Position numbers and translations under genes: made by a program
Notes under the pieces: generated by a model
Seen by the model: only the letters and a program-made list of their open reading frames with translations
Database searches by the model: none
Told to the model about the DNA's origin: nothing
DNA from: JACDHG01 sp963811585
Lineage (GTDB): Bacteria > Actinomycetota > Actinomycetes > Propionibacteriales > Nocardioidaceae
Assembly (NCBI GenBank): GCA_963811585.1
Contig: CAWERR010000009.1
Coordinates: 434,001 to 498,000, forward strand
Length of the DNA stretch: 64,000 bases
Direction: 5' to 3'
Shown here: piece after piece, positions 18,201 to 26,307 of the stretch
Position numbering within the stretch: the first letter of the stretch is position 1
Layout of the letters: every line of letters begins with the position of its first letter

Positions 18201-18912
18201 CTTCCTGTTCCCTCAGGAGAAGCCGCTCACCGAGACCGCGCACGACCGGTTGGCGACGATCGCCCAGCATGCAGATCTCGGCGCCGGCATGGCGGTGGCG
18301 ATGAAGGATCTCGAGATCCGTGGCGCCGGCAACATGCTGGGGGGCGAGCAGTCCGGCCATATCGCCGACGTGGGATTCGACCTCTACGTGCGCCTGGTCG
18401 GCGAGGCCGTCGCCGAGTACCGCGGCGACGCACCCGTCGTGGACTCCGACGTGACGATCGAGCTGCCGGTCGACGCACACCTTCCGCACGACTACATCCC
18501 GAGCGAGCGCCTGCGCCTCGAGATGTACAAACGCCTCGCGGAGGTGCGCACGCCCCAGCAGGTCGACGAAGTGCGCGCCGAGCTGGCTGACCGCTACGGA
18601 ACCATCCCCGGAGCCGTGGAGAACCTGCTCGCAGTCGCGATCCTGCGGGCGAAGGCGAAGTCCGTTGGCCTCACCGACATCAACGCGCAGGGCAGCTACA
18701 TCCGGTTCGCTCCCGTCGACCCGCCGGACTCGATGCGGGTGAGGATCGATCGGCTCTACCCCAAGACGATCATCAAGCCCGCGCTGCGTAGCATGCTGGT
18801 GCCGCGGCCGATGACCGCCCGCATCGGTGGAGCGGCGGTGCGCGACGTCGCGGTACTAGATTGGGCGGGTCGTGTCATCGACGACATCGTCTCGAGGAGT
18901 GGTTCGCAGTGA
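15286..18912 (+). CDS. mfd: Transcription-repair coupling factor Mfd
   Basis: Removes RNA polymerase stalled at lesions and recruits UvrA/B. About 1208 residues, normal size. The UvrB-like N-terminal region has SYPAWETLPHERLSP and RRGEFAVRGGIVDVFPP; the RNA-polymerase-interaction domain begins at DYVVHEQHGVGRYV; the translocase has Walker A GDVGYGKTE, motif II VVDEEQRFGV, SATPIPRTLEMA, and motif VI QLRGRVGRG; the C-terminal TRCF domain follows. Starts at GTG 15247 or ATG 15265 are also in frame; I choose GTG 15286 because GGGAG lies 6 bases upstream and the protein then begins SLHALTSIV, close to the family alignment. The stop overlaps the next GTG (GTGA). Confidence 0.93.
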   Translation: MSLHALTSIVSAEPSLAGVLNTARQQSTTALDLTAPEALRPFVAAALASPDAGGADATVLVVTATAREADDIVDAVRCLIDSSQVASYPAWETLPHERLSPRSDTVGRRLAVLRRLVHPTDESGPTAGLKVVVAPVRSVLQPQVKGLADLEPVALREGDEVELDDVVRRLAAAAYHRVDMVERRGEFAVRGGIVDVFPPTDEHPVRVEFFGDEVDEVRSFSVADQRSLDKVSSGLWAPPCRELLLTGEVRQRARVLAEAHPELAEMLDKMAEGHAVEGMEALAPVLVDEMELLVDLLPDNAFVLVCDPERVRSRAHDLVATSEEFLRASWAAAAGGGQAPVDLGAAAYRTLGDVRQHTLARGLSWWSMSPFGLDPTVPGGGGEAAPAPLRTETGEIVSLDVDVSTTVATVPIDVEPVTQYRGDTVAAVDDISAHVHAGRSVLIVTPGHGPGERLVEVLKEHDVAARVVDDVSTEPVRGVVDVVQGDLKHGFVASAIDLVILTGDDLTSQRTTARDSTRMPSRRKKQIDPLELLPGDYVVHEQHGVGRYVEMIQRTVAGATREYLLVEYSASKRGHPSDKLFVPTDQLDQVTRYVGGEHPSLDRLGGADWNKRKGRARRAVREIAAELIKLYAARQATRGHAFGPDSPWQRELEDAFPYVETPDQLASVDEVKRDMEQQVPMDRLICGDVGYGKTEIAVRAAFKAVQDGKQVAVLVPTTLLVQQHFQTFTERFASFPVIVKALSRFQSDREARDVIDGLREGTVDLVIGTHRLFNTEVKFKDLGLVVVDEEQRFGVEHKEALKRMRTAVDVLAMSATPIPRTLEMAITGIREMSTITTPPEERHPVLTFVGSYDDAQVSAAIRRELLREGQVFYIHNRVQSIDRAVRHLRELVPEARITAAHGQMHEHQLEQVMVDFWEREFDVLVCTTIVESGLDIANANTLIIERADLLGLSQLHQLRGRVGRGAERAYAYFLFPQEKPLTETAHDRLATIAQHADLGAGMAVAMKDLEIRGAGNMLGGEQSGHIADVGFDLYVRLVGEAVAEYRGDAPVVDSDVTIELPVDAHLPHDYIPSERLRLEMYKRLAEVRTPQQVDEVRAELADRYGTIPGAVENLLAVAILRAKAKSVGLTDINAQGSYIRFAPVDPPDSMRVRIDRLYPKTIIKPALRSMLVPRPMTARIGGAAVRDVAVLDWAGRVIDDIVSRSGSQ

Positions 18913-19610
18913 GCTCGCCAACGCTTCGTCGCCGCGTCGTCGCGAGTGCTGTCGCTGTCCTTGTCGGCATCTCCGTCGGTGGGTGCGGCGCCGACCTGCA
19001 TCCGGGCGTTGCCGCGGTGGTCAACGACACGACCTTCACCAACCAGACGATCGACGAGCTCTCGACGGCGGCTTGCTCGTTCACCGAGCTCGATGAGCCG
19101 GAGAACGACGAGCCAGCCCTGATCCTCGCCGAGCTCCGCACGTCGCTGCTCGGCTCGACCATTACCTTCCACCTCACGACCGAGGCCGCCGACGAGATGG
19201 GGCTATCGGTGCCCGAGGCGCAGATCGCCAAGGCGACGCAGCAGCAGCCGCCCATGCCCGACGACATGGCCGACGACGAGGCCGCGCTGCTGGAGACCTT
19301 CTTCGAGGACGCGGCGAAGAACCAGCTCGAGCAGACGCTCATCGGGGCTCATCTGCGTGATTCCAGCATCACCACGGTGGACGAGGCGACGGAGGAAGAT
19401 CTCGAGAGCGCCCAGGAGTACCTCGAGGGCTACTACTCCGATCAGGATGTCGAGATCTCGCCCCGGTACGGCACGTGGAACGGCAGCTCGGTCGAAGGCG
19501 GGACCGGATCGCTCTCCGACCCGGTCTCGACCACAGCGGCCGAGGAGCCGCTGCCCGGCCAGCCCAACCCAGCGTTGAAGAGCCTTCCGCCCTCACAGGT
19601 CTGCGGCTGA
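18909..19610 (+). CDS. SurA N-terminal-like lipoprotein
   Basis: Predicted exported lipoprotein of 233 residues. Signal peptide RRRVVASAVAVLVGIS with lipobox VGGC, Cys26. The segment GVAAVVNDTTFTNQTIDEL resembles the start of SurA/parvulin-type chaperone domains, but no catalytic rotamase domain is visible; the rest is helical and acidic and the C-terminus is Pro/Ser-rich, ending in Cys. Start GTG 18909 overlaps the mfd stop. In mycobacteria the same slot between mfd and eno holds another lipoprotein gene. Possible role: envelope protein folding (inference). Confidence 0.75.
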   Translation: MSSPTLRRRVVASAVAVLVGISVGGCGADLHPGVAAVVNDTTFTNQTIDELSTAACSFTELDEPENDEPALILAELRTSLLGSTITFHLTTEAADEMGLSVPEAQIAKATQQQPPMPDDMADDEAALLETFFEDAAKNQLEQTLIGAHLRDSSITTVDEATEEDLESAQEYLEGYYSDQDVEISPRYGTWNGSSVEGGTGSLSDPVSTTAAEEPLPGQPNPALKSLPPSQVCG

Positions 19611-19633
19611 CCCAGTGTCGGGAGACCAGTGAC

Positions 19634-20644
19634 GTGGGTCGCCTCGTCGTCCTTCTCACCACCCCCCGGCTTCCCGCAGGGCTGCTGACTGCCTCGGCGT
19701 GGCGGACCGTCGACGCAGCCGACGTCGTCGCGGCTGCCAGCCCTGATCTCCCGCTGGTGCGTGCGTTGGTGGCTGAAGGCGTGCCCGTTGAGGTTCTCGG
19801 CAAGGTGTCCCAAGCCGACCTGGTCGCCCGCGCTGACAACGGCACATTGGTTTGGGTCGCGGGCAATGACGACGACGAGCTCACCCAAGGCTTGGCCGCA
19901 GACGTCGTACGTCGTGCGGAGTCCCCGGCTGCAGACGGATTGGATGGCCCGGACATCGAGGTGATGGTCGGATCGTTCGACCCGCCAGGGAGCCGGCTCC
20001 TCGACCTGGTCGAGGTGATGGACCGGCTGCGCGCCGAATGCCCCTGGGACCAGAAGCAGACTCACGAGTCGCTCGTTCGCTACCTGGTCGAAGAGGCCTA
20101 CGAGACCATCGAGGCGATCGAGTCGGGGGATCGCACGCACCTGCGCGAAGAGCTCGGTGACCTGGTGCTGCAGGTCGTCTTCCACGCCCGGATCGCTGCC
20201 GAGCACGCTGACGGACCGTTCACTATCGACGACGTCGCGGCCGACATCGTCGACAAGCTGGTGCGCCGGCACCCGCATGTGTTCGGTGATGTCTCTGTTG
20301 CGGGCTCGGACGAGGTCGAAGCCAACTGGGATGCGATCAAGGCGCAGGAGAAGTCGCGGACGTCGGCGATGGAGGGGATCCCGGCCGGGCTCCCTGCCCT
20401 GAGCCTGGCGGCAAAGGTCGTCGAGCGCGCCATGAAGGAAGGCCGCGTGTCGGTGCCCGTCGAGCCCGAGACGGCATACACGGAGGAGACCCTCGCTGAG
20501 GTGCTCTTCGCGCTGGCCGCCGCAGCTGCCGCCGCTGGCCTCGACCCGGAGCAGGCGCTGCGCCGGCGGACGCTCACCGAGATGGAGCACGTGCGAGCAC
20601 TCGAACAGCGCGCCCTGTCTGACGAGGAGAGCACCCGCCGTTAG
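19634..20644 (+). CDS. mazG: Nucleoside triphosphate pyrophosphohydrolase MazG
   Basis: Hydrolyses (d)NTPs, possibly oxidised ones, to NMP and PPi. 336 residues from GTG 19634, which has GGGAG about 11 bases upstream. The N-terminal ~115 residues are a divergent tetrapyrrole-methylase-like segment seen in actinobacterial MazG; the MazG domain follows with RLRAECPWDQKQTHESL, LVEEAYETIEAIE (EExxE), EELGDLVLQVVFHARIA (ExxD) and a C-terminal second half. The frame is open upstream into the lipoprotein gene but that extension has no ribosome site. Confidence 0.9.
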   Translation: MGRLVVLLTTPRLPAGLLTASAWRTVDAADVVAAASPDLPLVRALVAEGVPVEVLGKVSQADLVARADNGTLVWVAGNDDDELTQGLAADVVRRAESPAADGLDGPDIEVMVGSFDPPGSRLLDLVEVMDRLRAECPWDQKQTHESLVRYLVEEAYETIEAIESGDRTHLREELGDLVLQVVFHARIAAEHADGPFTIDDVAADIVDKLVRRHPHVFGDVSVAGSDEVEANWDAIKAQEKSRTSAMEGIPAGLPALSLAAKVVERAMKEGRVSVPVEPETAYTEETLAEVLFALAAAAAAAGLDPEQALRRRTLTEMEHVRALEQRALSDEESTRR

Positions 20645-20684
20645 GCTGAGTCTGACCTGTGCTCAGACGTGAGGGAGCGAAGCC

Positions 20685-21974
20685 GTGGCCAACATCGAAG
20701 CTGTCGGAGCGCGCGAGATCTTGGACTCGCGAGGCAACCCGACGGTGGAGGTCGAGGTCGCTCTCGACGACCAGACGGTGGCCAGAGCAGCCGTTCCGTC
20801 CGGTGCCTCCACGGGGCAGTTCGAGGCCGTCGAGCTTCGCGACGGAGGCGACTGGTACTCCGGGAAGGGTGTCGGCAAAGCCATCGCGGCCGTCAACGAC
20901 GTAATCAGTGACGTGCTCGTCGGCTTCGCTGCAGACGAGCAGCGACTCGTCGACCAGACCCTGCTCGATCTCGACGGCACGCCCAACAAGGCCAAGCTCG
21001 GCGCGAACGCCATCCTCGGTGTGTCGCTGGCCGTCGCCAAGGCTGCAGCCGAGTCGGCCCGGCTCCCGCTCTTCCGGTATGTCGGCGGACCACATGCCCA
21101 TCTGCTGCCGGTCCCGATGCTCAACATCCTCAATGGTGGCGCTCATGCCGACAGCAACGTCGACGTGCAGGAATTCATGGTCGCACCGGTCGGCGCGCCG
21201 ACGTTCGCGGAAGCCCTCCAGCAGGGCGTCGCCGTCTACCACTCACTCAAGTCGGTGCTGAAGTCGCGTGGCCTCGCGACCGGCCTCGGAGACGAGGGCG
21301 GCTTCGCGCCGAGCCTCGGGTCCAACCGGGAGGCCCTCGACCTGATCGCCGAGGCCGTCGAGAAGGCCGGGCTTACGCTCGGCACCGACATCGTGCTCGC
21401 CCTCGACGTGGCCGCCACCGAGTTTTACGACACCGATGCCGGTGTCTACGCCTTCGAGGGTGGTCGCAAGTCGTCTGAGGAGATGGCGGCCTACTACGGC
21501 GAACTGGCGTCGGCATACCCGATCGTGTCGATCGAGGACCCGATGAGCGAAGAGGACTGGGAGGGCTGGGGCGCTCTCACGGCCACGCTCGGGGATCGGG
21601 TGCAGATCGTCGGTGACGACTTGTTCGTGACCAATGTCGACCGCCTGCAGCGGGGGATCGACGAGCACTCGGCCAACGCCTTGCTCGTCAAGGTCAACCA
21701 GATCGGCACCCTCACCGAGACTCTCGACTCCGTCGACCTCGCGCACCGCAACGGTTTTCGCTGCATGATGAGCCACCGGTCCGGCGAGACCGAGGACACG
21801 ACGATCGCTGATCTCGCGGTTGCGACCAACTGCGGCCAGATCAAGACCGGTGCGCCGGCACGGTCCGAGCGGGTCGCCAAGTACAACCAGCTGCTGCGGA
21901 TCGAGGAGGAGCTCGACGAGGCAGCACGGTATGCCGGGCGAGGCGCGTTCCCTCGCTACAACGGCGGTAGCTGA
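20685..21974 (+). CDS. eno: Enolase (phosphopyruvate hydratase)
   Basis: Glycolysis: 2-phosphoglycerate to phosphoenolpyruvate. 429 residues, the family length. Seen: AREILDSRGNPTVEVEV at the N-terminus, PSGASTGQFEAVELRD, GLGDEGGFAP, ALDVAATEFYD, the metal ligands in SIEDPMSEEDW and VGDDLFVTN, the catalytic Lys in LLVKVNQIGTLTE, and SHRSGETEDTTIADLAV. Start GTG 20685 with GAGGGAG upstream. TAGGCT at about 20642, just after the mazG stop, could be a separate -10 element. Confidence 0.96.
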   Translation: MANIEAVGAREILDSRGNPTVEVEVALDDQTVARAAVPSGASTGQFEAVELRDGGDWYSGKGVGKAIAAVNDVISDVLVGFAADEQRLVDQTLLDLDGTPNKAKLGANAILGVSLAVAKAAAESARLPLFRYVGGPHAHLLPVPMLNILNGGAHADSNVDVQEFMVAPVGAPTFAEALQQGVAVYHSLKSVLKSRGLATGLGDEGGFAPSLGSNREALDLIAEAVEKAGLTLGTDIVLALDVAATEFYDTDAGVYAFEGGRKSSEEMAAYYGELASAYPIVSIEDPMSEEDWEGWGALTATLGDRVQIVGDDLFVTNVDRLQRGIDEHSANALLVKVNQIGTLTETLDSVDLAHRNGFRCMMSHRSGETEDTTIADLAVATNCGQIKTGAPARSERVAKYNQLLRIEEELDEAARYAGRGAFPRYNGGS

Positions 21975-21980
21975 CGGCCG

Positions 21981-22592
21981 ATGGCGACCCGACCACGGTC
22001 CTCGTCCTCCCCAGGCCCAGGCCGGGGAGGCAGCAGCCGCAAGCCGCAGCGCTCCAAACCGACGACGAGGCGCACCACAACCCGGGTGACCTCCGAGCTG
22101 CCCGCCGCCAACATCTCGTCGTCCAAGGCGAAGCTCACCGGCCGCGCAACCGTGCTGTTGCTTGTGCTGGCTGTGCTCGCGGTGTCGTATGCGTCGAGCA
22201 TGCGGGCGTGGATCAAGCAGCGTGGCGAGATCAATGCCGTCACCGCCCAGATCGCTGAGCAGAAAGCGGATGTCGCTGCTCTCGCGCTGGCCAAAGAGCG
22301 CTGGCGAGACCCGGCCTACATTGCGGCTCAGGCGAGACAGCGCTTCGGCTGGCTGATGCCCGGCGAGACCGGCTACCGCGTCATTGGGCCGGACGGCAAG
22401 GTGATTGCCGACGGCGGCAGCGAGCTGTCCGACCCCACGACGCAGGCCAAGGAGAGCCCCGAGTGGTGGGAGACCCAGTGGGGCAGCATTGTCGAGGCCG
22501 GTAGGACGCCCGACGAGATCGCGGCCGAGCAGCAGGACGAGCCCGATCGCAAGCCCGCTGATCGGATTCGCTCGCCCTCGACCGACCGATGA
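21981..22592 (+). CDS. Septum formation initiator family protein (FtsB/DivIC)
   Basis: Small bitopic division protein expected in the FtsQ-FtsL-FtsB complex. 203 residues: a Ser/Arg/Lys-rich cytoplasmic N-terminus (1-50), one transmembrane segment at about 53-72 (TVLLLVLAVLAVSYASSMRA), a coiled-coil that begins with IKQRGEINAVTAQIAEQKADVAAL, then the family block ERWRDPAYIAAQARQRFGW and MPGETGY. The C-terminal tail is acidic. Lies directly after eno, as in mycobacteria; its stop overlaps the next ATG. Confidence 0.88.
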   Translation: MATRPRSSSSPGPGRGGSSRKPQRSKPTTRRTTTRVTSELPAANISSSKAKLTGRATVLLLVLAVLAVSYASSMRAWIKQRGEINAVTAQIAEQKADVAALALAKERWRDPAYIAAQARQRFGWLMPGETGYRVIGPDGKVIADGGSELSDPTTQAKESPEWWETQWGSIVEAGRTPDEIAAEQQDEPDRKPADRIRSPSTDR

Positions 22593-23140
22593 CCGGCGGC
22601 GGGCCAACCGCGGGCGACGCCGCGCTCGACAACGACTGGGCCATCGTCGAGTCTCAGCTTGGCCGCCCACCTCGCGACCTCGTCGGCATCGCGCACCGGT
22701 GTCCATGCGGCAACCCCGACGTGGTTGCCACCGCACCGCGGCTCAGCGACGGGACGCCCTTCCCGACGTACTACTACCTCACGTGCCCTCGGGCCGCCTC
22801 AGCCATTGGGACGCTCGAGGCGAGCGGGCTGATGCAGGAAATGACCGAGCGTCTCGCCCGCGACCCGGAGCTGGCCGATCGCTACCGCCGCGCGCACGCC
22901 GCCTACCTCGACGACCGGCAGCACGCAGGAGATGTCGAAGAGATCGCACAGGTGTCGGCCGGCGGTATGCCGGATCGAGTGAAGTGCCTGCATGTGCTGG
23001 CGGCTCACGCGCTGGCTGTCGGCGCGGGGGTCAACCCGTTGGGTGATGAGACGTTGACGCTCCTGCCGGAGTGGTGGGCGACTGGGCCGTGTGTTGAGGC
23101 TGCTGGGCGGCCAACCCTTGTGCCCGGAGGCGACCGATGA
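22589..23140 (+). CDS. DUF501 family protein
   Basis: Conserved actinobacterial protein of unknown function, 183 residues, always near eno-divIC-ppx. The hallmark segment is RCPCGNPDVVATAPRLSDG, followed by PTYYYLTCPRAASAIGTLEASG; later GGMPDRVKCLHVLAAHALAVG with a conserved Cys-His pattern and NPLGDETL. The cysteines and histidines could bind metal (inference). ATG 22589 overlaps the previous stop, and its stop overlaps the ppx start, so it is co-translated with cell division and polyphosphate genes. Confidence 0.88.
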   Translation: MTGGGPTAGDAALDNDWAIVESQLGRPPRDLVGIAHRCPCGNPDVVATAPRLSDGTPFPTYYYLTCPRAASAIGTLEASGLMQEMTERLARDPELADRYRRAHAAYLDDRQHAGDVEEIAQVSAGGMPDRVKCLHVLAAHALAVGAGVNPLGDETLTLLPEWWATGPCVEAAGRPTLVPGGDR

Positions 23141-24075
23141 GGGTCGCCGCCATCGACTGCGGCACCAACTCGCTGCGGCTCTTGGTGGCGGATCTCGACG
23201 TCGACGCGGGCGTGGCCGACGAGGTCGAACGTCGTACGACGATCGTCCGCCTCGGGCAGGACGTCGACCGCACGGGAGTCTTCGCCGAGGAGGCGCTCGA
23301 GCGGACGTTCACCACGCTCGAGGAGTACGCGACGACGATCTCGTCGCTGGGTGCCGCTGCCATTCGCATGGTCGCGACGTCGGCTGCGCGAGACGTGGGC
23401 AACCGGGATGACTTCGTGGCCGGTGTGCGAGAGCGGCTTGGGATCGAGCCCGACATCATCAGCGGCGATGAGGAAGCGCGGCTGTCATACGACGGCGCCA
23501 CCTCGGGAATGAGCATGGATGCGGGTCACGAACGGCCGGTGCTAGTTGTGGATATCGGAGGAGGGTCGACGGAGTTCGTCGTCGGCGGCGTCGACGATGA
23601 AGCGGTGCGCGGTCAGTCCCTCGACATCGGGTCCGTGCGTATGACGGAGAGACACCTGCGTTCCGACCCGCCGACGGCCGCCGAGGTCGCCTCTCTCGTG
23701 GCGGCAGTCGACCGCGCGCTCGACGACCTGGAGATCCAACTGAGCGATGCCGGCACGTTGGTCGGTGTGGCGGGCACGATCACCACGATGGCTGCGATGG
23801 CGCTGGGCCTGACGACATACGACCGAGACGCTATCCACCACGCACACGTCCCGGCTCCTGTCCTACTTGCCGCTGTCGACGACGTGGTCGCGATGAAGGT
23901 GGCCGAGCGCGCGGCGCTGGGGTTCATGGCGCCTGGCCGTGCGGACGTGATCGGTGGCGGCGCGCTCGTGCTCAGCCGGATCATGCTGCGGTCCGAAGCG
24001 CAGACGCTGGTGGCCTCCGAGCACGACATCCTCGACGGGATCGTCTGGTCGTTGGCTGACCAGGCTCGCTCATGA
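23137..24075 (+). CDS. Ppx/GppA phosphatase family, exopolyphosphatase
   Basis: Degrades polyphosphate or pppGpp; the 312-residue short form matches the actinobacterial Ppx type. Actin-like ATPase motifs: IDCGTNSLRLLVAD (phosphate 1, residues 5-18), VVDIGGGSTEFVVGG (phosphate 2, about 144-158), GVAGTITTMAAMALGL (adenosine-like motif) and the closing GGGALVLSRIM. ATG 23137 overlaps the stop of the DUF501 gene, and its stop overlaps the uracil-DNA glycosylase start. Confidence 0.9.
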   Translation: MRVAAIDCGTNSLRLLVADLDVDAGVADEVERRTTIVRLGQDVDRTGVFAEEALERTFTTLEEYATTISSLGAAAIRMVATSAARDVGNRDDFVAGVRERLGIEPDIISGDEEARLSYDGATSGMSMDAGHERPVLVVDIGGGSTEFVVGGVDDEAVRGQSLDIGSVRMTERHLRSDPPTAAEVASLVAAVDRALDDLEIQLSDAGTLVGVAGTITTMAAMALGLTTYDRDAIHHAHVPAPVLLAAVDDVVAMKVAERAALGFMAPGRADVIGGGALVLSRIMLRSEAQTLVASEHDILDGIVWSLADQARS

Positions 24076-24995
24076 CCGCAGTAGGCGAGGGTGGTCCGCA
24101 GCTGCTCCCACATCCCCTGACCGGCGACCTCTTTCCCAGTCCTGTGCTGCCCGGGACGGGTTGGCCGGACGACCCTGCCGCCGGTGTTGATCCCGAGGCG
24201 GCACAGGATGGCGAGGCCGTCGAGAGGTTGGCCGGCCTGATGACGTCGCTGCCAATGTTGGATGCCGCTGTCTCGGTGTGCCGGGCCTGCCCACGGCTGG
24301 TCGATTGGCGTGAGTCTGTCGCGGTGGACAAGCGCCGGTCGTTTGCAGACGAGCCCTACTGGGGTCGACCGATCGCGGGCTGGGGGAGCGAAGCTCCGCG
24401 GGTCTTGGTGGTGGGGCTCGCACCCGCGGCCCACGGTGGCAACCGCACCGGTCGCATCTTCACCGGCGACCGCTCGGGCGACTGGCTGTTCGCCGGCCTG
24501 CACCGGGTAGGGCTGGCCGCGAAGGCGACGAGCATGCACTCGGGGGACGGGCAGCGGCTCATCAAGACGCGGATGGCGGCGGCGGTGCGGTGTGCGCCAC
24601 CAGCCAACAAGCCAACCCCGGCCGAGCGCGACACCTGCGCGCCGTGGCTCGACGCGGAGTTGGGGCTGGTGTTGCCCAGTCTGCGGGTCGTGGTCTGTCT
24701 TGGGTCGTTCGGCTGGGCAGCGGCGCTAGGGGCGCTGGCACGGGTTGGCCTCGAGGTGCCACGGCCGCGGCCGGTGTTCGGGCATGCCTCGCGGGTCGAG
24801 CTCCGACGACGTACCGCCGTGCTTGCCGTTGCGTCCGAGCAAGCGGTCGCTGGCGCGACCGCTGCTACGGACGCAACGCCGGTCGTGGTGCTGGGTTGTT
24901 ACCACCCGAGCCAGCAGAACACGTTCACCGGCAAGCTGACCGAGCCGATGCTCGACGCGGTCCTCGGCGAAGCCGCGGAACTCGCTCGCAGCTAA
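24072..24995 (+). CDS. Uracil-DNA glycosylase, family 5 (UdgB-like)
   Basis: Excises uracil and related deaminated bases from DNA. 307 residues, close to mycobacterial UdgB. Iron-sulfur cysteines appear in VCRACPRL and in RCAPPANKPTPAERDTCAP; motif A is VVGLAPAAHGGNRTGRIFTGD, where family 5 lacks the usual Asp/Glu; motif B is CYHPSQQNTFTGK. ATG 24072 overlaps the ppx stop. The stop overlaps by three bases the stop of the convergent gene on the other strand. Confidence 0.88.
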   Translation: MTAVGEGGPQLLPHPLTGDLFPSPVLPGTGWPDDPAAGVDPEAAQDGEAVERLAGLMTSLPMLDAAVSVCRACPRLVDWRESVAVDKRRSFADEPYWGRPIAGWGSEAPRVLVVGLAPAAHGGNRTGRIFTGDRSGDWLFAGLHRVGLAAKATSMHSGDGQRLIKTRMAAAVRCAPPANKPTPAERDTCAPWLDAELGLVLPSLRVVVCLGSFGWAAALGALARVGLEVPRPRPVFGHASRVELRRRTAVLAVASEQAVAGATAATDATPVVVLGCYHPSQQNTFTGKLTEPMLDAVLGEAAELARS

Positions 24996-26110
24996 CGCAG
25001 AGACCCGCGGTCTGCGGCCTTCTTGGTGAGCAGCTCATCAAGATACGGGTGCCTGGAGTTCTCAAACCTGACACCGGCATAGCCGGCTTTCAGAAGCTCT
25101 CGCACGCGCTTGTCCTCCCCGCCAAGCGATCGGGGGCTGGGTTCCCCTGAGGCAGATTTCCGCAGGTGAAGCAGTGCCTCCATCACGACAGCGATAGCTG
25201 TGGCGAGCTCGACTACTGCTTTCCGAGCAGCCCCCGGAAGGTCGAGCGGGTCGAGGTGCAGGGCAGCCAGGTCGGTCTGGTGAACCGTGGGCTTGCTGCC
25301 TTCGCTGTCGCGCAGGCGATGCTCAATAAGGCGAGTCCTGGCCAAGGACGCTCGCAAGGCCGCCTGGGCGGTAGAAAGCCGGGCGTGGCCTCGGACCACA
25401 TCCTCCGACACGTCCGGCACAGCGGCGAGGTGAGCGCTGACTGCGGTCCCCAGCACAGCAGAAAATTCTTGGACGAGCTCGGCCTCGAACCACGTGGACT
25501 GTTGAAGCATCCGAAATCTTTCGAACTGGGCCCGCTGTGTGCGGCCGGGTTCGTCCCTGACCGCGAGCCGGATCTCCATTGCCGCCGCCACGAGCGAGTC
25601 GATCGTCTCCACCTGGAGACCCGTGAGTCCGTTCCAGTCGGCAAAGCCGCTCTGAATGTCGCCCCAGCTATGGGATGCGGAAGAGAAGTTCCGTGCCGCG
25701 ACGACTAAGTCGGCGAGGACACGGAAGGCATGGCGAACCGTCTCTTCGCCGATCTGCTCAAACTCGTCGGCGAGTTTCTCCTCCCATATTTCTGCGCGCT
25801 TCGCGGCGGCGGCACGGGCAGTCTCTTCGCGCTTCGCGGCGGCAGCACGGCCGGCCACAGTCTGAAACCATCCGAGCAACCCGACGATCACGAACACTTC
25901 AGCCGCGAGGGCTGTCGCGAGCGGGACGAGCACACTCGCAGTGCTCCCGGTACCGACGCCCACATCTCCCCTCACCTGAACGGAGATGAGAACGACGCAC
26001 ACGACCCCGCTCACCAGGACGACAAACAGTGATAGCCGGGTCAGCGGATTGTCGGGCAGCCACCAGGCCGTGCGAACGCCGCTCCCGGAAAGCGGGGGAT
26101 GGGCGGGCAC
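24992..26110 (-). CDS. Hypothetical membrane protein with two transmembrane segments and a long helical cytoplasmic region
   Basis: I do not recognise the family. From GTG 26110 the product has 372 residues. Two hydrophobic segments lie at about 24-46 and 62-86, followed by an Ala/Glu/Arg-rich coiled-coil (about 90-125) and a mostly helical soluble region without cysteine or catalytic motifs. Starting at 26179 would add 23 residues, but the GTG at 26110 has a perfect GGAGGT seven bases upstream (26117-26122), so I prefer it. Base composition is slightly less GC-rich than neighbours. It converges on the uracil-DNA glycosylase and is divergent from ndh. The plan resembles sensor-less membrane anchors in phage defence or stress loci, but nothing specific supports that. 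Confidence 0.7.
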   Translation of the reverse strand: MPAHPPLSGSGVRTAWWLPDNPLTRLSLFVVLVSGVVCVVLISVQVRGDVGVGTGSTASVLVPLATALAAEVFVIVGLLGWFQTVAGRAAAAKREETARAAAAKRAEIWEEKLADEFEQIGEETVRHAFRVLADLVVAARNFSSASHSWGDIQSGFADWNGLTGLQVETIDSLVAAAMEIRLAVRDEPGRTQRAQFERFRMLQQSTWFEAELVQEFSAVLGTAVSAHLAAVPDVSEDVVRGHARLSTAQAALRASLARTRLIEHRLRDSEGSKPTVHQTDLAALHLDPLDLPGAARKAVVELATAIAVVMEALLHLRKSASGEPSPRSLGGEDKRVRELLKAGYAGVRFENSRHPYLDELLTKKAADRGSLR

Positions 26111-26307
26111 AGGACCACCTCCACTACCTCTGTCGCGTCGTTGCAGGTCAGGATGCCGCAACGACCGCCGCTCCGGCAACGGTTCCGCGCTGCCCAGTCC
26201 CGACTAGTGACAGTGGCCGGTGTCACTCAACCCATCCTTGTGAAGGTTTTCACGAGGGATCTAGGATGGACAGGAAAGAGTAGGAAAGCGTCGAGAGGGA
26301 GGATCCC

